Below, one piece after another: positions 10,901 to 19,436 of a stretch of 64,000 bases of DNA. The translations under genes were made by a program, and so were the position numbers. The DNA is from Ectopseudomonas mendocina (GTDB taxonomy: Bacteria; Pseudomonadota; Gammaproteobacteria; Pseudomonadales; Pseudomonadaceae), in contig NZ_JADTQG010000020.1 in NCBI RefSeq assembly GCF_016008875.1, positions 1 to 64,000 on the forward strand, in the 5' to 3' direction. The notes below the pieces were generated by a model. It was not told where the DNA came from, ran no database searches, and saw only the letters and a list, made by a program, of their open reading frames with translations. The number at the start of each line of letters is the position of its first letter. Position 1 is the first letter of the stretch.

Positions 10901-13090
10901 CACGCCCAACTCCGGCGCGGCTTGCCCAGCTTCATCAATGATCAGCAGGTTGGCAAAGCCGAACAGCGGCTGCTGCCCCTCACTCAACAGCCGCGGAGCA
11001 CTGTGCAGTGTGGCAACCATGCAGGGCAGCAACATGGCGGCGCGGCGCAAGGCCTCCCGGCGAGAGATGGGAGCCCCTTTTTCCATCGCGCTGATAAGCC
11101 AACGCACCTCCCAGTAGCGTGCCGCCAATTGGAAGATTACAGGGCGCCACAGCACATCCAGCAGTTCTTCCCTGATAGCCAGACGAAACGGCGCATCCTG
11201 TGCCTCACACCATCTCTTCGATACGGAATCCGCGCGCTCCGCTGACCACCCCTCGCTTGGCAACAGACTCTGTAACTGCTCCAGCGACATGGAAATATCC
11301 ACACGTGCTTGGAGGTCGACAGCCTTACGCACTCCTTGCCCGAGGATCTCGACCAGTACTCCGAGCAGATCGAGGATGTCTCGCCGCAAAGAGACGTCAT
11401 CCTCGGCGGTATCGCCAGCAGCCTCCTCTACTTTTCTCAACCGCGCCAGTTGGCGCGTGCAGTCGCTTACGCGGGTTTTATGCTCTGCTGTGAACAGCAC
11501 GCCGAATAGGGTTTCGAGTGAAGAGAACGCGCCTTCGAAGCACCTAGCCATCTCCAGAGCGGCCTTTGCACGTTCATTCCCCTTGATGTAAGTGCAGCTC
11601 GCACCAACACCTTGTATCGGCAAAGCAGCCTCGGAAGCCTCGAGGACAGTGAACTTGTCACGATGCTTCTCGAGCTTGCTCTTCGAAGGGGCGCTTGCCG
11701 TAAAACCCAGCAAGCGCTTTCCCTTGGAAACGAGCCAACGCCGTGCCAACGGATGCCGATCCCCCACAGCACCATCAAAGGTTCCCATGACGTTCTCGAC
11801 GCTCTGGTTGGTAGCGCCGCACACTACGGTTACAGGACAATGTTCGGCCTGATCGTAGGCAGCCAGCACCCACTGGTTAGCAATCATCGCCCGCAACATA
11901 GCGGTCTTGCCGGTACCGGGAGGGCCGCTCACCGCAATCACACCCTCGTTCTTACCCAGGCCTACAAGCGCGTGCAGCGCACGGCGTTGGGAGCTGTTCA
12001 ATGGGTCGGCGGAACGTGCTTCATCCGGCGTTTCTGGCTTAGCCGCCTTGTCCACCATCGCCAGATGACGGAAAAGGACATCTGCCGATGCCGAGGCATC
12101 CACCCGTAGCGGAAGCCGTAGACGCCCAGGTGAGATCAACTGCTCCAATGCACCGATGCTATTCGCCCGTGGCAGCGCCCGGTAGACCCTCGACAAGGCC
12201 CGCGTCGCGTAGCTTGGAGTCCTCGGCACCGTAACCCAGTGCCCCGCAAGATCGGATGAAGGGTAATCCTCCCCGTCGGCCTGAACCCGAGCAAAGAGGT
12301 TGAAACAGCCCTCCACATAGCGTTCCAGATCAGATGTACGGCCCTGCTCTGAGAAAAAGGCCTTCAAAGCCTGGCGATAGGTTTCGAAATAGCCGATCAC
12401 AGCGGGCATGTCCTGATGCGCGATCAAGGGCTGGGGATCAAGCCATTGGCGAACGATACGCGGATAACAATCGCGCTCATCCCGAGGAAGGCAGATCTCT
12501 TTATCTGCGTTCAAATCAAACGGAAACCAGAAAACGATATTTAGGCGGGGAGTTTTCTCGTCTGCAGATTTATCTTCAGCTCCTTTTCCTTCCTCATCCC
12601 TCGGCTGAGGCCAGATAACCCGCATCTTGGCTTTTTCCGTAACGTGGAACACCAGCGCCATCGGAATCCTCCGCTCATCTGGTTCCGAAGGTAGCGGACA
12701 AGCGGACGGCGGCTCAGTCAAATCGGCGGTTGCTACCTCGCTAGCCAGTGCGTTTTCGCTAGACTCCTCCTCGACACTTTTTCGCCGCTCCTGCTCGTCT
12801 CGCTCGACGATGAAATCCAGAGCCTGTCTACGGTACTTTCCAAATCCCAGATCAAATCCAGGACGTGCCAACTGCTCGGGGTTGCTGAGAGGAATACGTA
12901 CGTCAGCCGATTGCAAACCGTCGAGGTCATCCTTAATCAATACCTCGTGCCAATAATCAAGAATACCGGACGGTAGAGGAGATACCCCCTCCACGGATTG
13001 CAAGTTCTCGGTCTCCGAAAACACTGGCTCACTTTTAAGGGTTGGCTGTACCTGCTTTTCACTCAGCCGCGCCCTCAACCACTCAAACAT
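7895..13090 (-). CDS. SF1 (Upf1-like) helicase fused to topoisomerase IA-like domain
   Basis: At 1,731 residues this is a fusion. Residues about 380-1040 form a Dna2/Upf1-type superfamily 1 helicase: Walker A GPPGTGKT (about 392), Walker B IIDEAGQA (about 720), GDLKQLSP, HYRCARSI, TVHTLQGAE, and motif VI NVAISRAQKS (about 1033). From about residue 1095 comes a TOPRIM domain (VVESAHKAG, then GTDDDAQGEAIAW near 1178, matching TDxDREGExIAW with R replaced by Q). Topo IA landmarks follow, including LQEAFRRLGW...KTM and GRPSTFATH near 1708. The expected catalytic Tyr motif (Y-x-R-T-D-S) after the KTM segment is not visible, so the topoisomerase half may be inactive or divergent. It lies 55 bp after the RecQ-UvrD gene and overlaps the next gene. 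Confidence 0.85.
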   Translation of the reverse strand: MFEWLRARLSEKQVQPTLKSEPVFSETENLQSVEGVSPLPSGILDYWHEVLIKDDLDGLQSADVRIPLSNPEQLARPGFDLGFGKYRRQALDFIVERDEQERRKSVEEESSENALASEVATADLTEPPSACPLPSEPDERRIPMALVFHVTEKAKMRVIWPQPRDEEGKGAEDKSADEKTPRLNIVFWFPFDLNADKEICLPRDERDCYPRIVRQWLDPQPLIAHQDMPAVIGYFETYRQALKAFFSEQGRTSDLERYVEGCFNLFARVQADGEDYPSSDLAGHWVTVPRTPSYATRALSRVYRALPRANSIGALEQLISPGRLRLPLRVDASASADVLFRHLAMVDKAAKPETPDEARSADPLNSSQRRALHALVGLGKNEGVIAVSGPPGTGKTAMLRAMIANQWVLAAYDQAEHCPVTVVCGATNQSVENVMGTFDGAVGDRHPLARRWLVSKGKRLLGFTASAPSKSKLEKHRDKFTVLEASEAALPIQGVGASCTYIKGNERAKAALEMARCFEGAFSSLETLFGVLFTAEHKTRVSDCTRQLARLRKVEEAAGDTAEDDVSLRRDILDLLGVLVEILGQGVRKAVDLQARVDISMSLEQLQSLLPSEGWSAERADSVSKRWCEAQDAPFRLAIREELLDVLWRPVIFQLAARYWEVRWLISAMEKGAPISRREALRRAAMLLPCMVATLHSAPRLLSEGQQPLFGFANLLIIDEAGQAAPELGVPILSLARQAVVVGDLKQLSPVSSLTPELELRQVLDRWGDEATLDTLCVRGADAATGSIMKLAATGASYAEARPDGTLRDGLLLREHYRCARSIIQLCIDLVYHDHDRDAQGMVLNRELVPMVDDPRPGFLGDGDLPTLDTDKEQALLARMKGSFPLPPLGFYQTGGPNDGPVKGDSWSNPGEVQAIVRWLKETGLPLARWAARAEGRAGEQVPLEKLVAIVTPFRGQAKAIRRAIGEQLDPHCEGLSDRLTIGTVHTLQGAEKPVVLFSAVNKDSRATRRLEDNHRQRVFIDRDDGRLLNVAISRAQKSFILFGHSELFFSQQVMNVGNDLPSAIVGRCLAGVDEPQRAQLTGVVRRPAHKLGPRALMVVESAHKAGIIQEFMPAYVQVFGCGGHIRELPGAGTIRWCDGLRPRWQLSQREGSDLQSALCNAATRLLQCDELVLGTDDDAQGEAIAWHILQVLQDAPWFLHVKRIRRIRFHALTQPALERAFHAGVSVPLVGETAQQRAASALRALNMGLAYGAIATRVLDNLIGSVYLHHGVVGGGRVKGPLLRALAGYGDSPGLPSKRHTLAIELKVDERTVPARLMVRRGKTGWLPWGSDRLEDAHRLLEHLPEAVIASEPCLLEVEERLLPAPEVLGTGLVLQEAFRRLGWLPSKTMKALQGLYELRSVDDEESPLSPFGEGWACEDAGGRLRLTALGRARAKSLLENPWLEGISSNALLYDFDQALNRFAEKTNASEQDYADFLGTWARRFDDRKEADTSPPIALPDSVTLDAEGNALALFSGQPEVPIGDWEPVSAAPPSCASGKGADEEPVPIAAGARTGAHGALVPLNIAIGADSPAMQAFSAHQRQLYDLMSKLTLASALRDGEAQVTRRVYPLAWPQMETHRQVEIGIEVTTVRPGHYRGWFDLDPEGLSRYTALWGDEDTERLLAGRAVLSLQPMADDALRTSSLPEPTVDRLLTWMETRGHGRPSTFATHVEGLLRSTRREKTGGEGND

Positions 13091-13145
13091 CCCTTCCCCC
13101 TCATAAATCCTTTAAGCAGTGGAGATCAACAGAATCAAGGACGAT

Positions 13146-16100
13146 TCACTTGTCCCATCCCAATCCTCGCGGCACAACCACCTCCCAGCGCTCACACTTA
13201 TTCAAATCCCTATACTGCTCCTCGCTATCCTCGGTAAACCGCACCATGACGGCTGCGACTTCGCATTGATCGAAGCCGATCTGTGGCTGGAATGACTTGG
13301 CGGTTCGCCCTACCACGTTCCCTTGCCTGTCGAGCAGTTGATAGCGGCCAGCCTCTTCCTTCAGCGTCAGCGGATCGCCCTCGCTAAGTGCCTCAACCGC
13401 CTTGTGTATCCGGGCATGCGGTGATTGACGACCAGCAAAACCAATGTCGATCTCCTTCAGCGTGAGTTGCTGAAAGCGCACCTCCAACTCAGGAAGAGGT
13501 TGCCCCTGAAACTCATGCTGCTGAACATCCCTTATCAGGCTGCGACTGAATGGATTGCCGTCAGCGAACTCGCACAACGTCAGGGTCTGTTCGGCTCGCG
13601 TCATCCCCACGTAGTACAAACGTCGCTCATCGGCCAGGGTATCGACCTGAGCACTCCAACCGCCATCCAGTAGGACGACATGGCGGAATTCCAGACCTTT
13701 GGCCGAGTGCACTGTGCCAAGATAGAGGCCTTCCTTCGGCTGTTGGCGCAATTCACGGGCGTAGTCGTACAGCCAGTCGATCAAGGCACCACTGCCAAGT
13801 TGGCAGTCGCCCAACTCTCCTCGCATTTGTTCAAAGGCCGTCTGAAAAAAACTCGTCCACTCGGCTTCCACCATTTGATTGCTACCCGACAAACGCTGCC
13901 ATGCGTCAGCCGCGCACAAAGCGCCTTCGATTTCTCGCAGATAGTCGATTGCAGCCACAAAACTGCGCTGCCGAGTAATGGGTAACGCCGTTTCCTTGTC
14001 TGCTGCCATGAAATAAGGAATATCTTGCTGCTCGCACCAGGCCTGGATTGGCCACAGATAGCGGTGCGTTCGCGCCAGAACCGCACAGCCGTTCCAGCTG
14101 CCCTGCTCGAGCGCCAGCAACCTCCCCAACTCCGCCATGGCCGCCTGAGCCTGCAGGTTGCCGCGCTCGCGGTCGCTCGGGTCGATCCGCAGTCGCAGTA
14201 CCCGGCCTTGCCGCTTCTCATCCTGCTCTTCCCATAGCCCGCCGGCAGGCAGCTCCTGCCGAGTCCTGTCGATCCGGATGGGATTGGCCTCTTTCAGTCG
14301 AGCCAAATTCTGGCCAATGAGTTGGTTGGCCGCCTCAATGATGCGCAGGGAAGAACGGTAGTTATCGACCAGGAAACTGGTCGAGGCCTCATAGTCCTCG
14401 CGGAAGCGCTCGATATAACGATTGTTGGTATCGCGCCAGGCATAGATGTTCTGGTCATCGTCGCCTACCGCCATGATGCACAACCGACCATCTTCCTCCG
14501 CATGCCTCCCAGCCAGAGCACTGACCAGACGGTATTGCAGGTCGTCGATGTCCTGGTATTCATCAACCAGGATGTAACGGTAGCCGCGCAGTAGCTGCTC
14601 GCGCAGGTCGTCCTCGCCCTCGACATTGCGCTTACCCTCCAGCAACTCGACGGCATCGCTCAATACCTGCTTGAGGGCTCGCTCGTCGACCGTCGCGCCT
14701 CGCTCGAAACGGGTGCCGGTCAAGCGCATGGCCATGCTGTGATAGGTCAGGACGCTGACACCGTAGGCATCGGCCCCGACCAAGGCCAGCAGCCGTTTGC
14801 GGATCTCGTTCGCCGCATGGCGGTTGAAGGTCAGCGCCACGATGCTGGTCGCAGGCACTCGCCGAACCCGAAGCAGGTAAGCGATGCGATGCACGATCAC
14901 ACGTGTCTTGCCGGAGCCCGGCCCAGCCAGCACCAGCCGGTTGATGTCGTCATCATCGGCGACTATCAGTTTCTGAGTAGTGCTCAGCGACTCGATAATC
15001 GACTTCCATGACTCCTCGCTGGTCGCCAGCTTGAGCACGTCCTCCCGACCATTAAAATGCCGCTTGATAAACGCCTGCTTGGAGTCGGTGAAGTAATCCA
15101 GCACTAGGCGCAACGCCTCAGCCATCTCCTTCAGCGCCACTTCCGCGTATTCACGCATCACATGAACCTGGATGCGCTTCTCGCGGTAGTGCTCATCGAG
15201 TCGCAAGTAGTCCTCCTTGAGGAAGGTCTTGCGCTTGTCTTCCTTCTTGACCTCGATAGTCATGGCTCGTCGCATGACCGTCATGCCGTGGTTGAGGGTC
15301 AAAATGTCCTGCCGATGCAAATAGAGCAGGACATGCTCAATCACCTTACGGCGCCTGTTCGGCGGAATCAGATGCGGCAGCTCGAGGTCACTTTCGATAA
15401 CCTGGAGCAATTCGCCAAAACTCGTTTCGACCAGCAGATCCGCTCCACGCAATCCTGGCGGTAGCTTACCGACCAGCAGCTCCAGGAACTTGCTAGCCAA
15501 TACACGCCGCACGTCACCAAAGCCAACGATCTTCGCCCAGGAATGACCACCCTTGATGCGCAGTTTGAGGTAGTCACGATTGAGTTGCCTGAGTTCAAAG
15601 CTACTGCGTTGCTGATCATCGGCATCATGATCCTGGGCCAAGCTGCGCAACAGCCGCAGCACATGCAGCGGGAGCAGCTCCTCCTGCCCTGCCGTTGCCT
15701 TAAGTTCAGCGGTCAGTGCCGGCAGATTCAGATCCTGCCAACCACCCTGCTCGGCATCCGGCGCCTGCTCTGGCAAGCACTGCAGCAATGCCTTTTCCAG
15801 CTCCAGGGTGTTTTGCAGGCGCTGACTGGAAGCCCCCGTCACACCATGGCGCACATACAGCGTTATCTGCGAGTCGTTGACCAGCAGCCCCATCTCCTCC
15901 AATTGCTTGAGTGCGCTGGCAACCTCTTCCGATTCCAGACTGGTCAACTGCATCAACTGGTCGGTGTTCACCCGTTCATCAGCATCGGCGCCGTAGAGAA
16001 AGCGCAGAATAGCCCTGAACTCCTCCAATCGACGTTGCGGCAACTCGGCCTTCAGCAAACGTTTCTCGGCCTCTTCCTCGCTCACATCCAGCCGTGCCGG

Positions 16101-18281
16101 GAAAATCTGTGTATGGTTTTCCTCACGTTTGAGGTAATCACCACGCTCCAGCCAGGCAACCGCCGTAACGACCTTGGTTTCAGCATCACGCTCATCTGCG
16201 GAGAAGGTGGTTTCAACGTCATCGTCCAAGAGGATTTCACCCGCTGTGATGACCAGCTTGCCGCCCTTTCGCCGATTGCTCTCGTTACGCAACTTGCGCA
16301 GGATCTGCTGGATGTCGCGGATGCTGAGCTTCGAGCGCTCGCTCATGCCGAACTGGGTTTCGATGTCCTGCGGGTCGTACAAAAGCACACAGCGTGCATC
16401 GCCCTGATCACGCCCAGCCCTGCCCGCCTCCTGCAGATAGTTCTCCAGCGAACCTGGTATGTCGGCATGCACGACGAGACGGATATCAGCCTTGTCCACG
16501 CCCATTCCGAAGGCGTTGGTAGCTACGATGATTCTCAGTTGCCCAGCCTTGAAATCGTCCTGAATATCCGTTTTGGTGTTGGGCTCAAGACCGGCATGAA
16601 AGTGCTTGCAAGGCCACCCTTGGCCAATCAGAAAATCGGACAGCTCCTCGGCACTCTTGCGACTGGAAACGAAGACGACTGCACCGCCCTCCTGAGCGTC
16701 CAGGTGCTCTCGCAATAATCCATCCGTACGCGACCACTTCTCTGCCTTGGTGCAGGGCAGCACATCAAAATGCAGATTGGTTCGCTCGTGCCCTCCGGGG
16801 AACACCTTGAATTCAATGCCCAGGCTTTCCCTGAAATGGCTCTGGATATCCGCGAGCACATCGGGCTTGGCTGTCGCGGTAAAACAGCCAATCTGCGCCA
16901 GCGGTTGGTCAGCGGTGTACTCGCGGATGAAGCGGGACACATAAAGGTAGTCTGGCCGAAAGTCGCTGCCCCATTTCGATAGGCAGTGCGCCTCATCAAA
17001 AATCCACGCACCGACCTGACGCTGGCGGATCGCTCTCCGGAAAGCCTTGCTGCGGAACTGCTCGGGGGACACCAGCAAAATGCCGACGTCGCCCATCTGA
17101 ATCTTCTCCAGCACCTCGGCGCGCTCCGGCATGGTCAGCAGGCCATTCAGAGCTGCGGCGCACTGGACATTGCGCTCCAGCAGCCCGTCGACCTGGTCCT
17201 TCATCAGCGACTGCAACGGCGAAACGATGACGGTAAGGCTGCCGTTACGATGGAAGCGATTCAGCGCCGGCAACTGGTAGCACAGCGACTTGCCCCCGCC
17301 AGTAGCCAGGATGGCCAGTACATGCTGGCCACGCATGCCGGCCAGCACGATATCGTGCTGAAGACTCTTCCCTGGCTGCTCATAGCGAAAATCAGGGAAG
17401 CCGAAGTAGCGCTTGAGCTCGTGGCGTGGGTCATGAGTCGTCTGACAGTACTGACAATCCTCGCGCTCACACGGCACATCACGCAGCTCGGAGATTAGCC
17501 GCCCAACCTCTGGAAACTGATGCCGCACCCAAGGTGCCAGCACCGAGTTGCCGCCAGACACCCGAAGCCAAGCCAGCGCATAGGCCAACGACCAATGCAA
17601 TTCTTCCCGTTGAAGACCATCGTCCAGTAGTCGCTCCAGCCGAGCTCGACACACCTTTATGTCCCGCTGAAGCGCCGGATCCATCTCTTGCAGCAATTGC
17701 GGAATCAGTGCTCTGAGCTCGGATACAGACCTTGGAGACTGCCCAGTCAAGGATGCGAAGAATGCTCCCAAATCGCCCTTCATACTTGGCGCCAGCAACG
17801 TCTGGTAGCAGAGAAGCTCCGCTTGGCTGGTCTCGTTCAACTGTGTGAAAGCCTGGCGTTGATCCTGAAAAAGAACCAGCGTCGAGCGGCAATCAGACAA
17901 GGGCGAGTTGAGGCTGTCGCGGATAAGCTTGTAATCCTTGACCAGCCGGTGATACGGGTTTTGTGGAAACGCCAGCGGCGACAGACGCAGGGTGTCGATG
18001 ACCGGCAGAGTATGCAAAGCCATGCCGGGCGAGTGCTCGCGCAAGATAGGCAGATCATGGTCGACGACATTGTGCCCGAGTACGAAGCTCGCCCCATCGG
18101 ACAGTGCATCCAACTGCTGCAACGCTGAGGATGGATTTCCAGAGACCTTCAGCTCCAGCTCTGCCCCCGAGTCAGGCCGAAGGGCACCGACCATCATGAT
18201 CCGGGCAGGTTGATTGTTCTTGGGCGGCACCACCTCAAGATCGAATATCAGGCCTTTGGGTTGAGGAAGTGGCGACATCAA
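13146..18281 (-). CDS. DEDD exonuclease-RecQ-UvrD triple-fusion helicase
   Basis: This 1,711-residue protein has three modules. Residues 1-200 resemble a DEDD 3'-5' exonuclease (FDLE near 13, GHNVVDHDLPIL near 68). Residues about 300-800 are a RecQ-type SF2 helicase with Walker A TGGGKS (about 330), DEAH (about 430) and QEAGRAGRD motif VI. From about 1,110 to 1,600 is a UvrD/Rep-type SF1 helicase with GPGSGKT (about 1121), DEYQD (about 1242), HSAKGLEF (about 1527) and YVGMTRAE. Two helicases and a nuclease in one chain suggest end processing or degradation of branched or foreign DNA. Long RecQ-UvrD proteins of this type are known in bacterial accessory regions, but their roles are mostly undefined. 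Confidence 0.9.
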   Translation of the reverse strand: MMSPLPQPKGLIFDLEVVPPKNNQPARIMMVGALRPDSGAELELKVSGNPSSALQQLDALSDGASFVLGHNVVDHDLPILREHSPGMALHTLPVIDTLRLSPLAFPQNPYHRLVKDYKLIRDSLNSPLSDCRSTLVLFQDQRQAFTQLNETSQAELLCYQTLLAPSMKGDLGAFFASLTGQSPRSVSELRALIPQLLQEMDPALQRDIKVCRARLERLLDDGLQREELHWSLAYALAWLRVSGGNSVLAPWVRHQFPEVGRLISELRDVPCEREDCQYCQTTHDPRHELKRYFGFPDFRYEQPGKSLQHDIVLAGMRGQHVLAILATGGGKSLCYQLPALNRFHRNGSLTVIVSPLQSLMKDQVDGLLERNVQCAAALNGLLTMPERAEVLEKIQMGDVGILLVSPEQFRSKAFRRAIRQRQVGAWIFDEAHCLSKWGSDFRPDYLYVSRFIREYTADQPLAQIGCFTATAKPDVLADIQSHFRESLGIEFKVFPGGHERTNLHFDVLPCTKAEKWSRTDGLLREHLDAQEGGAVVFVSSRKSAEELSDFLIGQGWPCKHFHAGLEPNTKTDIQDDFKAGQLRIIVATNAFGMGVDKADIRLVVHADIPGSLENYLQEAGRAGRDQGDARCVLLYDPQDIETQFGMSERSKLSIRDIQQILRKLRNESNRRKGGKLVITAGEILLDDDVETTFSADERDAETKVVTAVAWLERGDYLKREENHTQIFPARLDVSEEEAEKRLLKAELPQRRLEEFRAILRFLYGADADERVNTDQLMQLTSLESEEVASALKQLEEMGLLVNDSQITLYVRHGVTGASSQRLQNTLELEKALLQCLPEQAPDAEQGGWQDLNLPALTAELKATAGQEELLPLHVLRLLRSLAQDHDADDQQRSSFELRQLNRDYLKLRIKGGHSWAKIVGFGDVRRVLASKFLELLVGKLPPGLRGADLLVETSFGELLQVIESDLELPHLIPPNRRRKVIEHVLLYLHRQDILTLNHGMTVMRRAMTIEVKKEDKRKTFLKEDYLRLDEHYREKRIQVHVMREYAEVALKEMAEALRLVLDYFTDSKQAFIKRHFNGREDVLKLATSEESWKSIIESLSTTQKLIVADDDDINRLVLAGPGSGKTRVIVHRIAYLLRVRRVPATSIVALTFNRHAANEIRKRLLALVGADAYGVSVLTYHSMAMRLTGTRFERGATVDERALKQVLSDAVELLEGKRNVEGEDDLREQLLRGYRYILVDEYQDIDDLQYRLVSALAGRHAEEDGRLCIMAVGDDDQNIYAWRDTNNRYIERFREDYEASTSFLVDNYRSSLRIIEAANQLIGQNLARLKEANPIRIDRTRQELPAGGLWEEQDEKRQGRVLRLRIDPSDRERGNLQAQAAMAELGRLLALEQGSWNGCAVLARTHRYLWPIQAWCEQQDIPYFMAADKETALPITRQRSFVAAIDYLREIEGALCAADAWQRLSGSNQMVEAEWTSFFQTAFEQMRGELGDCQLGSGALIDWLYDYARELRQQPKEGLYLGTVHSAKGLEFRHVVLLDGGWSAQVDTLADERRLYYVGMTRAEQTLTLCEFADGNPFSRSLIRDVQQHEFQGQPLPELEVRFQQLTLKEIDIGFAGRQSPHARIHKAVEALSEGDPLTLKEEAGRYQLLDRQGNVVGRTAKSFQPQIGFDQCEVAAVMVRFTEDSEEQYRDLNKCERWEVVVPRGLGWDK

Positions 18282-18412
18282 ACGGGCATTCCCTGCTCAA
18301 CTATTGCGGCAATCATCATTCAACGCATGAACGATGGAAGTGATGGACATCATCATGCCATCAATCAAGCACCGAGAAGAGATATCTAGGCTCTACACAG
18401 GCCTTTTAAGGC

Positions 18413-19423
18413 TTACTTCGAAAGCCCAGTTCGCCGGTACTTCTGTGCCGGACTGCGCGGCGACGCGGGGTCGGTCATCTCGATCAAACTGGCAGCTAGG
18501 GCAGGCTTGAGGTAGTTGTTGCTGAAGGTCGGACGATGCGCCAACCCCAAACGCTGCATCAATTCGCTGGTTTTGAGGGCCTCACCTGGCGGTAGCGCTT
18601 GCAGCAGGCGTGCTACTTGATCGCTTACTTGGTCGCTTACTTGATCGCCTGCAACACCTTCAAGCAATGCCTGGCGCAGGGCAGCCAGCATGAATTCGAC
18701 AAAAGGCGTCGCCTCTGCTGCCTTGTCAGAAACAGCCAATGCCTCGTAATAAGCATCCTGCTGCTCGCGAATCACACTCTCGACGGGCAAATATGCAAGA
18801 ACCGCTCGCCATTGGCTGAGTATCAAGGTTTGCCATAAGCGCCCCATTCGCCCATTGCCATCTGCGAAGGGATGGATGAACTCGAACTCGTAATGGAACA
18901 CGCAACTGGCAATCAATGGATGCAGCTCGCAACGGCTCAGCCATGCCAGCAAATCATCCATCAACTGCGGAACCCGGTTAGCCGGTGGCGCCATGTGCAG
19001 CAAACGTTCTCCTCGATAGATGCCTACACCACCGCGCCGATAGCTACCGGCATCATCGATCAGCCCATGCATCAGCAGCGCGTGGGCGGCCAACAAATCA
19101 TCACGCAAACTCGGTTGCCACTCAGACATCGCCTCGTAGGCTGAAAAGGCATTGCGCACCTCCTGAATCTCACGCGGTAAACCAAGCACGCGCTTACCAT
19201 CCAACACAGCAGTGACCTGCTCGACGCTTAGCGTGTTGTTCTCTATAGCGAGCGACGCCTGGATAGTGCGGATGCGGTTACCCCGACGCAGTTGCGGCGT
19301 CAGCGCCCCGTTATGCAGAGCGGACAACTGCCCAACCCGCTCGCCGATCTCGGCCGCCAGCGCCAACATACGCGGTGTCAAAGTCAACGGTGGCTGATAT
19401 TGGCTCATTTCTCGGTGGGTCAT
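18413..19423 (-). CDS. Fic-domain AMP-transferase-type protein
   Basis: The protein has 336 residues. The Fic core motif HPFADGNGRMGR lies near residue 186 and matches HPFxxGNGRxxR. An N-terminal segment SLAIENN (about 55-61) matches the (S/T)xxxE(G/N) inhibitory helix of class II Fic enzymes, so activity is probably self-restrained. A threefold repeat of the tetrapeptide DQVS/A lies near 263-275, followed by a winged-helix-like tail, common in the Fic/DUF4172-type architecture. Fic enzymes transfer AMP or other nucleotide moieties to protein hydroxyls. It begins 13 bp after the DUF3427 helicase ends, so the two are likely co-transcribed. Confidence 0.85.
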   Translation of the reverse strand: MTHREMSQYQPPLTLTPRMLALAAEIGERVGQLSALHNGALTPQLRRGNRIRTIQASLAIENNTLSVEQVTAVLDGKRVLGLPREIQEVRNAFSAYEAMSEWQPSLRDDLLAAHALLMHGLIDDAGSYRRGGVGIYRGERLLHMAPPANRVPQLMDDLLAWLSRCELHPLIASCVFHYEFEFIHPFADGNGRMGRLWQTLILSQWRAVLAYLPVESVIREQQDAYYEALAVSDKAAEATPFVEFMLAALRQALLEGVAGDQVSDQVSDQVARLLQALPPGEALKTSELMQRLGLAHRPTFSNNYLKPALAASLIEMTDPASPRSPAQKYRRTGLSK

Positions 19424-19436
19424 AGTCTGGATGTTT

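Noticed and set aside
15543..16718. 391-residue plus-strand frame
   Set aside because: It is antisense to the RecQ part of the 1,711-residue helicase, whose motifs are intact on the other strand. Its composition is that of a shadow frame.
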